Positions 7,509 through 14,905 of a stretch of DNA of 32,233 bases are shown here, piece by piece (positions within the stretch are counted from its first letter, which is position 1; each line of letters opens with the position of its first letter). Origin of the DNA: JAVVEW01 sp032251045 (GTDB taxonomy: Bacteria > Pseudomonadota > Gammaproteobacteria > Methylococcales > Methylomonadaceae). Below the pieces are notes generated by a model that saw only the letters and a list, made by a program, of their open reading frames with translations, had not been told where the DNA came from and made no database searches. The position numbers and the translations under genes are program-made. Where the stretch lies: the NCBI GenBank assembly GCA_032251045.1, contig JAVVEW010000030.1, forward strand, positions 1 to 32,233, given 5' to 3'.

Positions 7509-8402
7509 ATGAGTCGACTTAACTATCATCATCTTTATTACTTCTGGAAAGTGGCGACTCAGGGCAATCTGACTCAAGTAGCACGCCAGTTGCATATTTC
7601 CCAATCAGCGTTGTCAACACAAATCAAACAGCTTGAGACCACTATCGACGTAGCCTTATTTGAGCGCCAGGGACGTCAGCTGTTGTTAACAGAAGCCGGC
7701 CATAAAGTGCTCGCTTTTGCTCAGGATATTTTTAGCAAAGGCGCTGAGTTGGAATCCTGGCTTAAGGATGGCCTGGCCGGGGAGTATCAACAGGTGCGTA
7801 TCGGTATGCTGTCAACCATGTCGCGGAACTTTATTGAACGTTTTATTTCGCCCATCATGGGCAAGGAAAATGTTCGCTTCAGTCTGTATGCCCGGAATAT
7901 GAATGCCTTACTGGACGGGTTGGTGCGGCATCAATTTGATTTAATCTTGACCAATACCCAGTTAGATCAGGATGATGAGATGGAAGCACCTTGGCAGATT
8001 CAGCTTCTGGCGCGTCAACCCATTGCCATTTTAGCCCACCCCGAGCATAAGCCGGAGTTGCCTTTTCCCGCAGGCTATCAGAGTCGGCGCTGGATTTTAC
8101 CGGGCAGCAGCAATGAAATTCGCCGGGCGTTTGATGGTTTTTGCGGGCGTTACGATTTTCGTCCTGAGATCCAGGCCGAAGCCGACGATATGGCAATGCT
8201 GCGTTTGTTGGTGCGTGATACCGATACTTTTACGGTGTTGCCTAGCGTGGTGGTCAAAGATGAAATCGCACAGGGCACGCTGGCAGAGTGTATGGTGCTG
8301 CCGAATGTGTATGAACATTTTTACGCGATAACGATCAATCGCCAATTTCGCCCTGGCGTGATCAATACCTTGCTGGCTCTTTCCCAGAGAGCTTTAGCGT
8401 AA
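7509..8402 (+). CDS. nhaR: LysR-family regulator, NhaR-like
   Basis: A 297-residue LysR-type transcription factor. The N-terminus MSRLNYHHLYYFWKVATQG and the helix-turn-helix that follows (about residues 18-60, with HISQSALSTQIKQLE) closely resemble NhaR, the activator of Na+/H+ antiporter genes and other envelope-stress targets in enterobacteria. An effector-binding domain fills the rest. I chose ATG 7509 because family homology starts there. The open frame continues upstream to about 7428 at the MITE's duplicated target site, but those codons look non-family. No antiporter gene is adjacent, so its target cannot be deduced. The MITE lies 83 bp upstream and may have replaced or displaced its native control region. 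It converges on rep with a 27-bp gap. Confidence 0.82.
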   Translation: MSRLNYHHLYYFWKVATQGNLTQVARQLHISQSALSTQIKQLETTIDVALFERQGRQLLLTEAGHKVLAFAQDIFSKGAELESWLKDGLAGEYQQVRIGMLSTMSRNFIERFISPIMGKENVRFSLYARNMNALLDGLVRHQFDLILTNTQLDQDDEMEAPWQIQLLARQPIAILAHPEHKPELPFPAGYQSRRWILPGSSNEIRRAFDGFCGRYDFRPEIQAEADDMAMLRLLVRDTDTFTVLPSVVVKDEIAQGTLAECMVLPNVYEHFYAITINRQFRPGVINTLLALSQRALA

Positions 8403-8429
8403 AAGAAGTCACCGTGTTCGGGAAAAAGC

Positions 8430-10436
8430 TTAGCCAGGTTCGGCCAATAAACCTTTCAGATGATTAAGATTGGCGCGTGCCTGAGCTTTGCGCTCGGCTT
8501 CGGGTAAAGGCTTTTTGGCTGGCCAGTGGAGGTCTTGTTCGGGTAATTCGGCTAAAAAACGGCTAGGTTGGCATTCGATAAATTCACCTTGGCGTTTGCG
8601 CTGTCGGCACAGGCTGAAGGTCAGGCTTTGTTGCGCCCGGGTAATGCCGACATACGCGAGGCGGCGTTCCTCCTCGATTTGACCATCGGCCAGGCTGTTC
8701 TCATGCGGTAGCAGGTTTTCTTCCATGCCCACCAGAAAGACATGCGGAAATTCCAGACCTTTGGCGGCATGTAAGGTCATCAGGCTGACCTGGTCACCGG
8801 CTTCCTGGTCTTGTTGCCGGTCGAGAATGTCCAGTAGCAGGATTTTGCTGATCACTTCGTTCAGGCTGAGGATCGCGCCGGATTCGGGTTCGGCCATGCG
8901 TTGTAGCCAATTTAACAATTCATCCAGATTGCGCGCTTTGCGCTCAAAAGCGCCTGCGCTTGCGGCTTGTTCGCGTAACCAGTCGCGATAGCCGACTTGC
9001 GCGAGTACGGCGTCAAGATGTTTCGCCCAGGTTGCGGATTGGAGCAGGCCGCCAGCCTCTTCGGCCCAGTTGGTGAAAGTTTGCAGTCGCTGCCAGGCAC
9101 TTTCCGTTAATTGTTGGGCCAGCCCCAGCTCTCGGCAGGCGTTGAACAAACTAAGCTGGCGCTGCTGTGCCCAGTGAGCCAGTTTTTCCAGCGTTGCTGG
9201 CCCGATTTCCCGGCGTGGTGTGTTGATGATACGCAAAAAGGCGGCGTCGTCATGTGGATTGGTCAATAATCGGAAGTAGGCCAGGGCGTCTTTGATTTCC
9301 AGATTGGCGAAAAAGGACTGATCACCACTGATGAAGTAGGGCACGCTGTGTTCACGCAGTATCCTTTCAAACAGTCGCGCTTGATGATTGCCGCGATACA
9401 AAATCGCATAATCGCCATAGTGGCTGCCGTGGCGTAAACGGTGATGAATGATTTCCGCCACCACTTGTTGGGCTTCGGTTTGTTCATTTTTATGGGTGAT
9501 CACCCGTGCCGGTTCGCCTTCGCCCTTGTCGCTCCAAAGGCGTTTGAGATGCGTGTGCGGGTTGTTGGTGATCAGGTGGTTGGCCAGTCGCAAAATGGTG
9601 CGTGTGGAGCGATAGTTTTGTTCCAACTTGATGACTTCAAGGCGGGGGAAGTCCACGGCGATTTGCTGGAGATTTTCCGGGTGCGCGCCGCGCCAGGCAT
9701 AAATGGACTGGTCATCATCACCGACCACGGTGAATTGACCGGCGCGTCCGACCAGTTGCGCCAGCAGGCGATATTGCGCCTGGTTGGTGTCTTGGTATTC
9801 ATCTACCAGCCAATAGCGCAGTTTATGCTGCCAGCGTTGGCAGATCATGGGGTGTTGTTCAAACAATTGTCCGGGTTTCAGAATCAGATCATCGAAATCC
9901 AGCGCGTTGTAGGCTTTCAGTGTGCGTTCGTAGTGCTCATAACAATGCGCGGCCAGTTGTTGGTCGGTGTTGATTTGTGCGAGCACGCCGACAGGGTCAA
10001 GCCCCTGATTTTTCCAGCGGCTGATTTGCTGGGCGATCGCTTGCGCTTGATCGGCATCAAGATGTTGCTGGGCTAGCAGATTTTTAATCAGCCCCAGCTG
10101 ATCTTGACTATCAAACAAGGTCAGTTGCGCCTGATAATCCAGGTGTTTGTGTTCGCGTTTGAGAATATCAAAGCCCAGCGCATGAAATGTGCAAATGCGC
10201 AGGCCGCGTATGTTTTGGCCAACCAGTTTTTGGTTGACACGGTGGCGCATTTCCCGGGCCGCCTTGTTGGTGAATGTGACGGCTACGATATGCCGCGCCG
10301 CCATGCCTTGTTGCAGCAGATAGGCGATTTTTTCGGTAATGACGCGAGTTTTGCCACTGCCGGCGCCAGCGAGCACCAGTAAGGGGTGGTCAATTGTGGT
10401 GATGGCTTGTTGTTGCTGAGGATTAAGTTCTGCCAT
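8430..10436 (-). CDS. rep: ATP-dependent DNA helicase Rep
   Basis: A 668-residue superfamily 1A 3'-5' helicase that clears proteins ahead of replication forks and helps restart them. Motifs are visible in order: Q motif near LNPQQQQAI, Walker A AGAGSGKT (23-30), TFTNKAAREM, a DEYQDTNQ Walker B, GDDDQSIYAWRGA, QNYRST, and the late VSLMTLHAAKGLEF and YVGITRA motifs. Length and details (ARHIVAVTFTNKAAREM, LKAYNALDFDDLIL) match Rep rather than UvrD or PcrA. It reads in the same direction as the chemoreceptor gene upstream, but an 11-bp-stem hairpin lies between them, so it may be expressed independently. Confidence 0.93.
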   Translation of the reverse strand: MAELNPQQQQAITTIDHPLLVLAGAGSGKTRVITEKIAYLLQQGMAARHIVAVTFTNKAAREMRHRVNQKLVGQNIRGLRICTFHALGFDILKREHKHLDYQAQLTLFDSQDQLGLIKNLLAQQHLDADQAQAIAQQISRWKNQGLDPVGVLAQINTDQQLAAHCYEHYERTLKAYNALDFDDLILKPGQLFEQHPMICQRWQHKLRYWLVDEYQDTNQAQYRLLAQLVGRAGQFTVVGDDDQSIYAWRGAHPENLQQIAVDFPRLEVIKLEQNYRSTRTILRLANHLITNNPHTHLKRLWSDKGEGEPARVITHKNEQTEAQQVVAEIIHHRLRHGSHYGDYAILYRGNHQARLFERILREHSVPYFISGDQSFFANLEIKDALAYFRLLTNPHDDAAFLRIINTPRREIGPATLEKLAHWAQQRQLSLFNACRELGLAQQLTESAWQRLQTFTNWAEEAGGLLQSATWAKHLDAVLAQVGYRDWLREQAASAGAFERKARNLDELLNWLQRMAEPESGAILSLNEVISKILLLDILDRQQDQEAGDQVSLMTLHAAKGLEFPHVFLVGMEENLLPHENSLADGQIEEERRLAYVGITRAQQSLTFSLCRQRKRQGEFIECQPSRFLAELPEQDLHWPAKKPLPEAERKAQARANLNHLKGLLAEPG

Positions 10437-10485
10437 GGCAGAGATTGGCTGAAGCTGTGGTCATGGGGGGCTGTATGGGAATGTG

Positions 10486-10513
10486 ACATGGCCAGAGGTC
10501 AATCTGGCCATGT
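10486..10513 (-). terminator. Perfect 11-bp-stem hairpin after the chemoreceptor gene
   Basis: ACATGGCCAGA and TCTGGCCATGT pair perfectly around a 6-nt loop, starting 15 bp past the chemoreceptor stop codon and ending 49 bp before rep. No U-run follows on the minus strand, so it may stop transcription only partly or protect the mRNA 3' end. Confidence 0.5.
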
Positions 10514-10528
10514 GGGGTGGGTGATGGG

Positions 10529-12280
10529 TCAGGTGCGAAATTGTGCGACCAATCCGCGCAATTCCTCGGCCAGATCTTGCAACGATTGACACGCGGAAGC
10601 GGTATTTTGCGCGCCGGCCGCAGTTTCGTTGGTGATGACGTTGATGTTGCTGATGTTGCGGTTAATCTCCTCGGCAACCGAGCTTTGTTGTTCGGCGGCA
10701 CTGGCGATCATGTTGTTCATGTCATTGATGATGTCGATTTTTTGGTTGATGCTGGTAATGCTGTTACCGGCATTCTGTGCCTGATCGACACTGCTGGAGG
10801 CTTGTTTCTGGCTGTTTTCCATCACTGCCACGGCTTGTTCAGCACGGCGCTGCAAGCGTTCGATGGTGCTTTGAATTTGCTGGGTCGAGCTTTGCGTGCG
10901 GCTGGCCAGGGTGCGCACTTCATCGGCCACCACGGCAAAACCACGACCTTGCTCACCAGCTCGGGCGGCTTCAATGGCGGCGTTCAGTGCCAGCAGGTTG
11001 GTTTGTTCGGCAATACCTTGAATGACGCCTAGCACTTCACCAATACTTTGACTGTCGGTTTCCAGTTCGTGGATGACCCGGGCCGCATTTTCAATTTCCT
11101 GAGCCAGACGATTGATGCTGTCAACGGTATCGGTCACCACTTTTTTGCCCTTGACCGCTTCCGCGTCGGCTTCATGGGCCGCTTGAGAGGCGCTTAGAGC
11201 ATTGCGCGCAACTTCTTGCACCGTCGCGGTCATTTCTTCCATCGCCGTGGCGACCTGAGTGGTTTCGGTGAGCTGAGTGTCAACGCCGCGTCGGGTTTGC
11301 TGGCTGGTGTTGGTGAGCTCTTTCGAGGAGTTTGCCAGCGTGGTGCTGGTTCGGTCGATTTGATCGATGGTTTTGGATAATTTCTTGACGAAGGTGTTGA
11401 AGCTGCTGGCTACCCAGGCAAGTTCTGATTTGCCGCCAATGTTTAACCGGGCACTCAGATTGCTTTCACCCGAGGCAATATTGTGGAGGTTGATGGCCAG
11501 GTCGGTCAATGGCGCAACAACAATGCGTTCGGTTGAAAAATACAGAATCAGGGAAATGATCAACAAGGACAGCGCCGCTAAACCGCTGGCAATGAGGATT
11601 TCCTGATTGAGCACGTCGTTTAAGCTGGCAGTGGGCGATATCAGTTCAAAGGTGGCATACAGGTCGCCGGCTCTTTTATTTTCCATCGGATAGCCAAAAA
11701 TATCCTGGCCCTGGGTATTGTCCCAGTAGCTCAGCGATTTTGCTGGATCACCATGACAGATTTCACATTGCTGGGTCAACCTGACCGGCCGAAAATAGCG
11801 CAAGGTTTGCGTGTCTTGATCCAGGGTTGACCATTCCTGGGCCTCGGGGTTCTGGGTAAAAAAGTTCAGGGCTTGCTGTTCTATCGCATCCGCTTCATGG
11901 GTGGGATTGCGGGCGCCAATCCTGGCCGGTTTGAATTTGAACTGACTCTGCTCCTCTTTGGCGCGTAGCATGGCCCAGGCATTGAAAACCGGAATGGTGC
12001 TTTTTATTAGTGTATCCGGGTTGGTTTCCGAATGACTATCCAGCATGTGTTTGAGCAAGTCGACTGAATACACGCCGTCTTGCCATCGTTTATCGATGTT
12101 TTCCATGATGGATTCAGAAATCATCAATAGGTTTCTGGCATTACGGATTTCATTGTCGATTAAGTTCTGGTGTTGTTTGCTGGCGAAAATCGCAACAAAG
12201 CCAATGGCAACTAAAGCGGTCGCTAAAAAGGCAACACCCACAACTTTGGTACCGACTGAATAAAGATTCATTAAGCGCAT
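10529..12280 (-). CDS. Methyl-accepting chemotaxis protein with periplasmic c-type heme motif
   Basis: A 583-residue chemoreceptor. A membrane helix (about 11-33) leads to a periplasmic sensor of about 190 residues, then a second helix (about 227-248), a HAMP domain, and a cytoplasmic four-helix signalling rod. The hairpin tip is unmistakable at about 420-455 (GIAEQTNLLALNAAIEAARA then GRGFAVVADEVRTLA). The sensor resembles the DUF3365/Tll0287-like domain and contains one CEICH motif (Cys172-His176), the CxxCH signature for covalent heme attachment, followed by GDPAKSL and a FGYPMENKRAGDLYATFEL stretch typical of this domain family. It probably senses redox state or a small gas or ligand through heme. 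Its C-terminus lacks an obvious NWETF-type tether. cheR lies about 19 kb away at the right edge. Confidence 0.88.
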   Translation of the reverse strand: MRLMNLYSVGTKVVGVAFLATALVAIGFVAIFASKQHQNLIDNEIRNARNLLMISESIMENIDKRWQDGVYSVDLLKHMLDSHSETNPDTLIKSTIPVFNAWAMLRAKEEQSQFKFKPARIGARNPTHEADAIEQQALNFFTQNPEAQEWSTLDQDTQTLRYFRPVRLTQQCEICHGDPAKSLSYWDNTQGQDIFGYPMENKRAGDLYATFELISPTASLNDVLNQEILIASGLAALSLLIISLILYFSTERIVVAPLTDLAINLHNIASGESNLSARLNIGGKSELAWVASSFNTFVKKLSKTIDQIDRTSTTLANSSKELTNTSQQTRRGVDTQLTETTQVATAMEEMTATVQEVARNALSASQAAHEADAEAVKGKKVVTDTVDSINRLAQEIENAARVIHELETDSQSIGEVLGVIQGIAEQTNLLALNAAIEAARAGEQGRGFAVVADEVRTLASRTQSSTQQIQSTIERLQRRAEQAVAVMENSQKQASSSVDQAQNAGNSITSINQKIDIINDMNNMIASAAEQQSSVAEEINRNISNINVITNETAAGAQNTASACQSLQDLAEELRGLVAQFRT

Positions 12281-12620
12281 CTGAACTCGCTCCGTGGCAT
12301 GGAATTTTGTTATTAAAAAATGAGAAGTCTAACAGACTTAACGACTAATTCAGTAGGAACCGCCTGGTTCCCGATTATGTTCACCAGGATAGTCAGGGGA
12401 TCATCCTTAGGTAGTTTGAGATTTACCATAACCGCTTCGCATCAGGCCTGGATGACCCTGGCAGGCTTCAATGTTAAGATGAAACCTGGCCGTCCAGAGC
12501 ACAGGCGATGCCGTTTAAGCGGCGTCATCGGCAATGACGGCAATTCCAAGCAAAGTTCAGGGTAATCATAGAGTATTTCGGCCCCCGAAACCATAAGCGC
12601 ATAGGCTGTAGGGGTTTTTT
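12281..12620. other. 340-bp intergenic region between divergent chemoreceptor and phosphatase genes
   Basis: It must hold the start signals of both flanking genes. For the chemoreceptor I see GGAGCGAG as a ribosome site just upstream of its ATG. A perfect dyad AAGTCT-AAC-AGACTT lies at 12325-12339, placed where an operator would be, about 45 bp above that start. An 81-codon open frame in the middle has no ribosome site, no plausible start context and no recognisable protein features, so I do not call a gene. GCCGTTTAAGCGGC near 12510 is a further short dyad. No strong sigma70 promoter stands out, and nothing else is recognised. Confidence 0.4.
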
Positions 12621-13124
12621 GTGAAGTCTGTCCAACTTTTTATGTCACCTATTCGCGTTTTATTTGTTTGCATGGGCAATATTTGCCGTTCGCCCACGGC
12701 GGAAGGGGTATTTGCCCGATTGGTCAAAGAGCAGGGGCTAGAGACCGTGATCGAAATCGATTCAGCCGGCACCCATGCTTATCATATTGGCGAGCAGCCA
12801 GATCATCGCGCCCAACAAGCGGCCTTAGCGCGAGGCATTGAGCTGCATCACTTGCGTGCCCGCAAAGTGACCTATGGCGATTTTGAGGATTTTGATTACT
12901 TATTGGCCATGGATGATGACAATCTTGCGATTTTGCGCTCGGCATGTCCTGAAGCATTGCGTCATAAACTGCATTTATTGCTGGACTTTGCGCCAGAAAC
13001 GGGTGTTCGCGCCGTGCCTGATCCCTACTATGGTGGCGCTCAAGGCTTTGAGCAGGTGTTGGATTTGGTCGAGGCGGGCGGGCGCGGTTTCTTGGCTTTT
13101 TTGCATGACAAAATTAACCAGTAG
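12621..13124 (+). CDS. Low-molecular-weight protein tyrosine phosphatase
   Basis: A 167-residue cytoplasmic phosphatase of the arsenate reductase-like fold. The P-loop CMGNICRSP follows a beta strand close to the N-terminus and holds the catalytic Cys and Arg of the Cx5R motif. The general-acid loop is PDPYYGG with its conserved Asp, and the family-typical FEQVLDLVEAGGRG helix follows. Such enzymes remove phosphate from tyrosine kinases controlling polysaccharide export, but no kinase or capsule gene is nearby, so the substrate is unknown. I use GTG 12621, which has AGGGG six bases upstream. ATG 12642 would give a start (MSPIRVLFVC) closer to typical homologues but has a poor ribosome site. 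The stop codon overlaps the Shine-Dalgarno of the next gene, implying coupling. Confidence 0.9.
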   Translation: MKSVQLFMSPIRVLFVCMGNICRSPTAEGVFARLVKEQGLETVIEIDSAGTHAYHIGEQPDHRAQQAALARGIELHHLRARKVTYGDFEDFDYLLAMDDDNLAILRSACPEALRHKLHLLLDFAPETGVRAVPDPYYGGAQGFEQVLDLVEAGGRGFLAFLHDKINQ

Positions 13125-13133
13125 GAGGTCAAC

Positions 13134-13853
13134 GTGAGAATTGTCAGCGATGTTTTGGCTTACACGGACGATAACACAGCCTTGCAGGCTTATGTCGCCT
13201 ATGATGCCGAGATCAAAGGGCCGATGCCAACGGTATTGGTTTGTCATGCCTGGGCGGGCCGGGATGGTTTTGTCGAGGCCAAAGCGCGGCAATTGGCTGA
13301 GCTGGGTTATCTGGGTGTGGCGCTGGATGTTTATGGCGAGGGCGTACTGGGACAGACTCCTGAGCAAAATACCAAGCTGATGCAGCCGTTTATGGCTGAC
13401 CGGGGTAAATTACGACAACGTTTATTGGCCGGGCTGGAGGCGGCAGTCAGCCTGTCTCAAGTGGATCGGCAACGTATCGCCGCGATAGGTTTTTGTTTCG
13501 GTGGACTATGCGTGTTGGACTTGGCGCGTAGCGGTGCGTCGCTACGTGGCGTGGTCAGTTTTCATGGTTTATTGCGCGCTCCCGAGGCGCTGGCTAACGA
13601 AGCGATTCAGGCCAAGGTTTTGGTGTTGCATGGTCATGATGACCCTATGGTGCCGGTTGAAGATGTTGTCGCCTTGGAGACTGAGTTAACCGAAGCTGGC
13701 GTGGATTGGCAGGTGCATGTGTACGGACAAACCCTGCATGCGTTTACCAATCCTCAAGCGAACGACGTAGATTTCGGCACGGTTTACCAGCCAGATGCAG
13801 AGCGTCGCTCCTGGCAGGCCATGCGTCATTTTCTGGCCGAGATTTTTGTTTAG
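13134..13853 (+). CDS. Dienelactone hydrolase family protein
   Basis: A 239-residue alpha/beta hydrolase. The nucleophile elbow is GFCFGG with Cys121 in place of serine, as in dienelactone hydrolase. The acid lies at HGHDDP (Asp169 or Asp170) and the histidine in LHAFTNP (His202), giving a Cys-Asp-His triad. An HAWAGRDGF loop near residue 38 matches the family's oxyanion region. The true substrate is unknown: most genome copies are general carboxyl-ester or lactone hydrolases rather than enzymes of chlorocatechol breakdown. The start GTG 13134 has a perfect AGGAGG at 13123-13128, five bases away and overlapping the phosphatase stop. The stop codon overlaps that of the opposing rpoH by two bases, leaving no room for a terminator between them. 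Confidence 0.9.
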   Translation: MRIVSDVLAYTDDNTALQAYVAYDAEIKGPMPTVLVCHAWAGRDGFVEAKARQLAELGYLGVALDVYGEGVLGQTPEQNTKLMQPFMADRGKLRQRLLAGLEAAVSLSQVDRQRIAAIGFCFGGLCVLDLARSGASLRGVVSFHGLLRAPEALANEAIQAKVLVLHGHDDPMVPVEDVVALETELTEAGVDWQVHVYGQTLHAFTNPQANDVDFGTVYQPDAERRSWQAMRHFLAEIFV

Positions 13854-14710
13854 GCGGCCAATGTTATGCCTTGCTTTAGCTTTTTCAAGGCTTTTTGCTC
13901 TAATTGCCGGATGCGCTCTGGTGATACGGCATAGCGTTCGGCCAGTTCGTGCAAGGTGGCTTTTTGTTCCGATAGCCAGCGGCATTTGAGAATATCCAGG
14001 CTACGGGCATCCAGCGTGCTCAGCGCCTGGTGCAGCTGTTGGTGTTCATGGTCGTTCCATTGATTTTGTTCCAGAAGCTCGGCCGGGTCGGCGTTTTGTT
14101 GTTCCAGATAATGAATAGGCGCGGGCGTGCTGTTGGCGTCTTCTCCTTGGCCATTATCCAGCCCCAAATCCACGCTATCCAGGCGTTGTTCCATTTCGTA
14201 CACGGTCTTAAGATCGACCTTCAAATCCTTAGCCAGGTTTTCAGCCTCGTTTTTGCTCAGCCATCCCAGATGTTTTTTGGATTTACGCAGGTTGAAGAAT
14301 AATTTGCGTTGCGCTTTAGTGGTGGCGATTTTGACAATGCGCCAGTTTTTAATGATGAATTCGTGGATTTCCGCACGAATCCAGTGTACAGCAAAGGAAA
14401 CTAAGCGCACGCCCATGTCCGGGTCAAAACGCTTGACCGCTTTCATCAGGCCAATGTTGCCTTCCTGAATAAGATCCGGCAGGGGCAGGCCATAGCCGCT
14501 GTAGCCGCGTGCCAAATGCACGACAAAACGTAAATTGGCCATGACCAACTCCCGAGCCGCGCTCAGGTCGCCTTGTTCACGGAAACGACGCGCTAATTCT
14601 TGTTCACGCGTTTGCTCAAGCAAGGGTAATTGGCTGATGGTGTTGATATAAGCGTCAAAAGTACCTACCGATAGCGTATGGGGTACTGCTGATGTCAATG
14701 CCTGGTTCAT
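13850..14710 (-). CDS. rpoH: Heat-shock sigma factor sigma32 (RpoH)
   Basis: A 286-residue sigma70-family factor that directs RNA polymerase to heat-shock promoters. Region 2 is clear (LVMANLRFVVHLARGYSGYG, then DLIQEGNIGLMKAVKRFD and the 2.3/2.4 segment with SFAVHWIRAEIHEFI). The sequence QRKLFFNLRK is the RpoH box that distinguishes sigma32 from other sigma factors. A region 4 helix-turn-helix closes the protein (LHELAERYAVSPERIRQLEQ). It follows ftsX after 195 bp, the conserved ftsYEX-rpoH order, but that gap carries its own promoter overlapped by a perfect CIRCE operator and a hairpin in the presumed leader, so rpoH appears to be separately and unusually controlled. The start ATG has AGGT a few bases upstream. 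Confidence 0.95.
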   Translation of the reverse strand: MNQALTSAVPHTLSVGTFDAYINTISQLPLLEQTREQELARRFREQGDLSAARELVMANLRFVVHLARGYSGYGLPLPDLIQEGNIGLMKAVKRFDPDMGVRLVSFAVHWIRAEIHEFIIKNWRIVKIATTKAQRKLFFNLRKSKKHLGWLSKNEAENLAKDLKVDLKTVYEMEQRLDSVDLGLDNGQGEDANSTPAPIHYLEQQNADPAELLEQNQWNDHEHQQLHQALSTLDARSLDILKCRWLSEQKATLHELAERYAVSPERIRQLEQKALKKLKQGITLAA

Positions 14711-14751
14711 GAAGTGACCTCGCTTAAGTGGTGTGTTAAATCTTGCCTATG

Positions 14752-14769
14752 CGTATCGCGGCCGATACG
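14752..14769 (-). other. Leader hairpin in presumed rpoH 5' UTR
   Basis: CGTATCG and CGATACG form a 7-bp stem around a 4-nt loop between the candidate promoter and the rpoH start codon, 42 bp above the ATG. It does not cover the ribosome site by itself, but rpoH mRNA leaders can be temperature-responsive, so it is a candidate control structure. Function is inference only. Confidence 0.4.
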
Positions 14770-14784
14770 TTGAATAGCTCTATG

Positions 14785-14811
14785 TTAGCACTCCATTAGG
14801 TAGAGTGCTAA
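14785..14811 (-). promoter_or_regulatory. CIRCE operator (HrcA site) overlapping rpoH promoter
   Basis: TTAGCACTC-N9-GAGTGCTAA is an exact match to the CIRCE consensus, the binding site of the heat-shock repressor HrcA. On the minus strand a promoter-like pair overlaps it: -35 TTAGCA (14806-14811), 18-bp spacer, extended -10 TGC-TAACAT (hexamer 14782-14787). HrcA bound here would block polymerase. The only gene downstream in that direction is rpoH, 75 bp away. Confidence 0.9.
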
Positions 14812-14905
14812 TCCTGCCGCAAGTTCCGGTGCGATTCGGTGATGACGGGGCTTTAATGTTTTGCCGGGGGCTGAGCTATATAGCTGGGAAGAGGTGTATG
14901 ATCGG

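Noticed and set aside
9441..10076. A 211-codon open frame opposite the rep helicase
   Set aside because: All helicase motifs are on the minus strand, and the antisense product has no recognisable domain or ribosome site.
12320..12565. An 81-codon frame in the gap above the phosphatase gene
   Set aside because: No Shine-Dalgarno, no signal or domain features, and it spans a dyad likely to be regulatory. Possible but unsupported.
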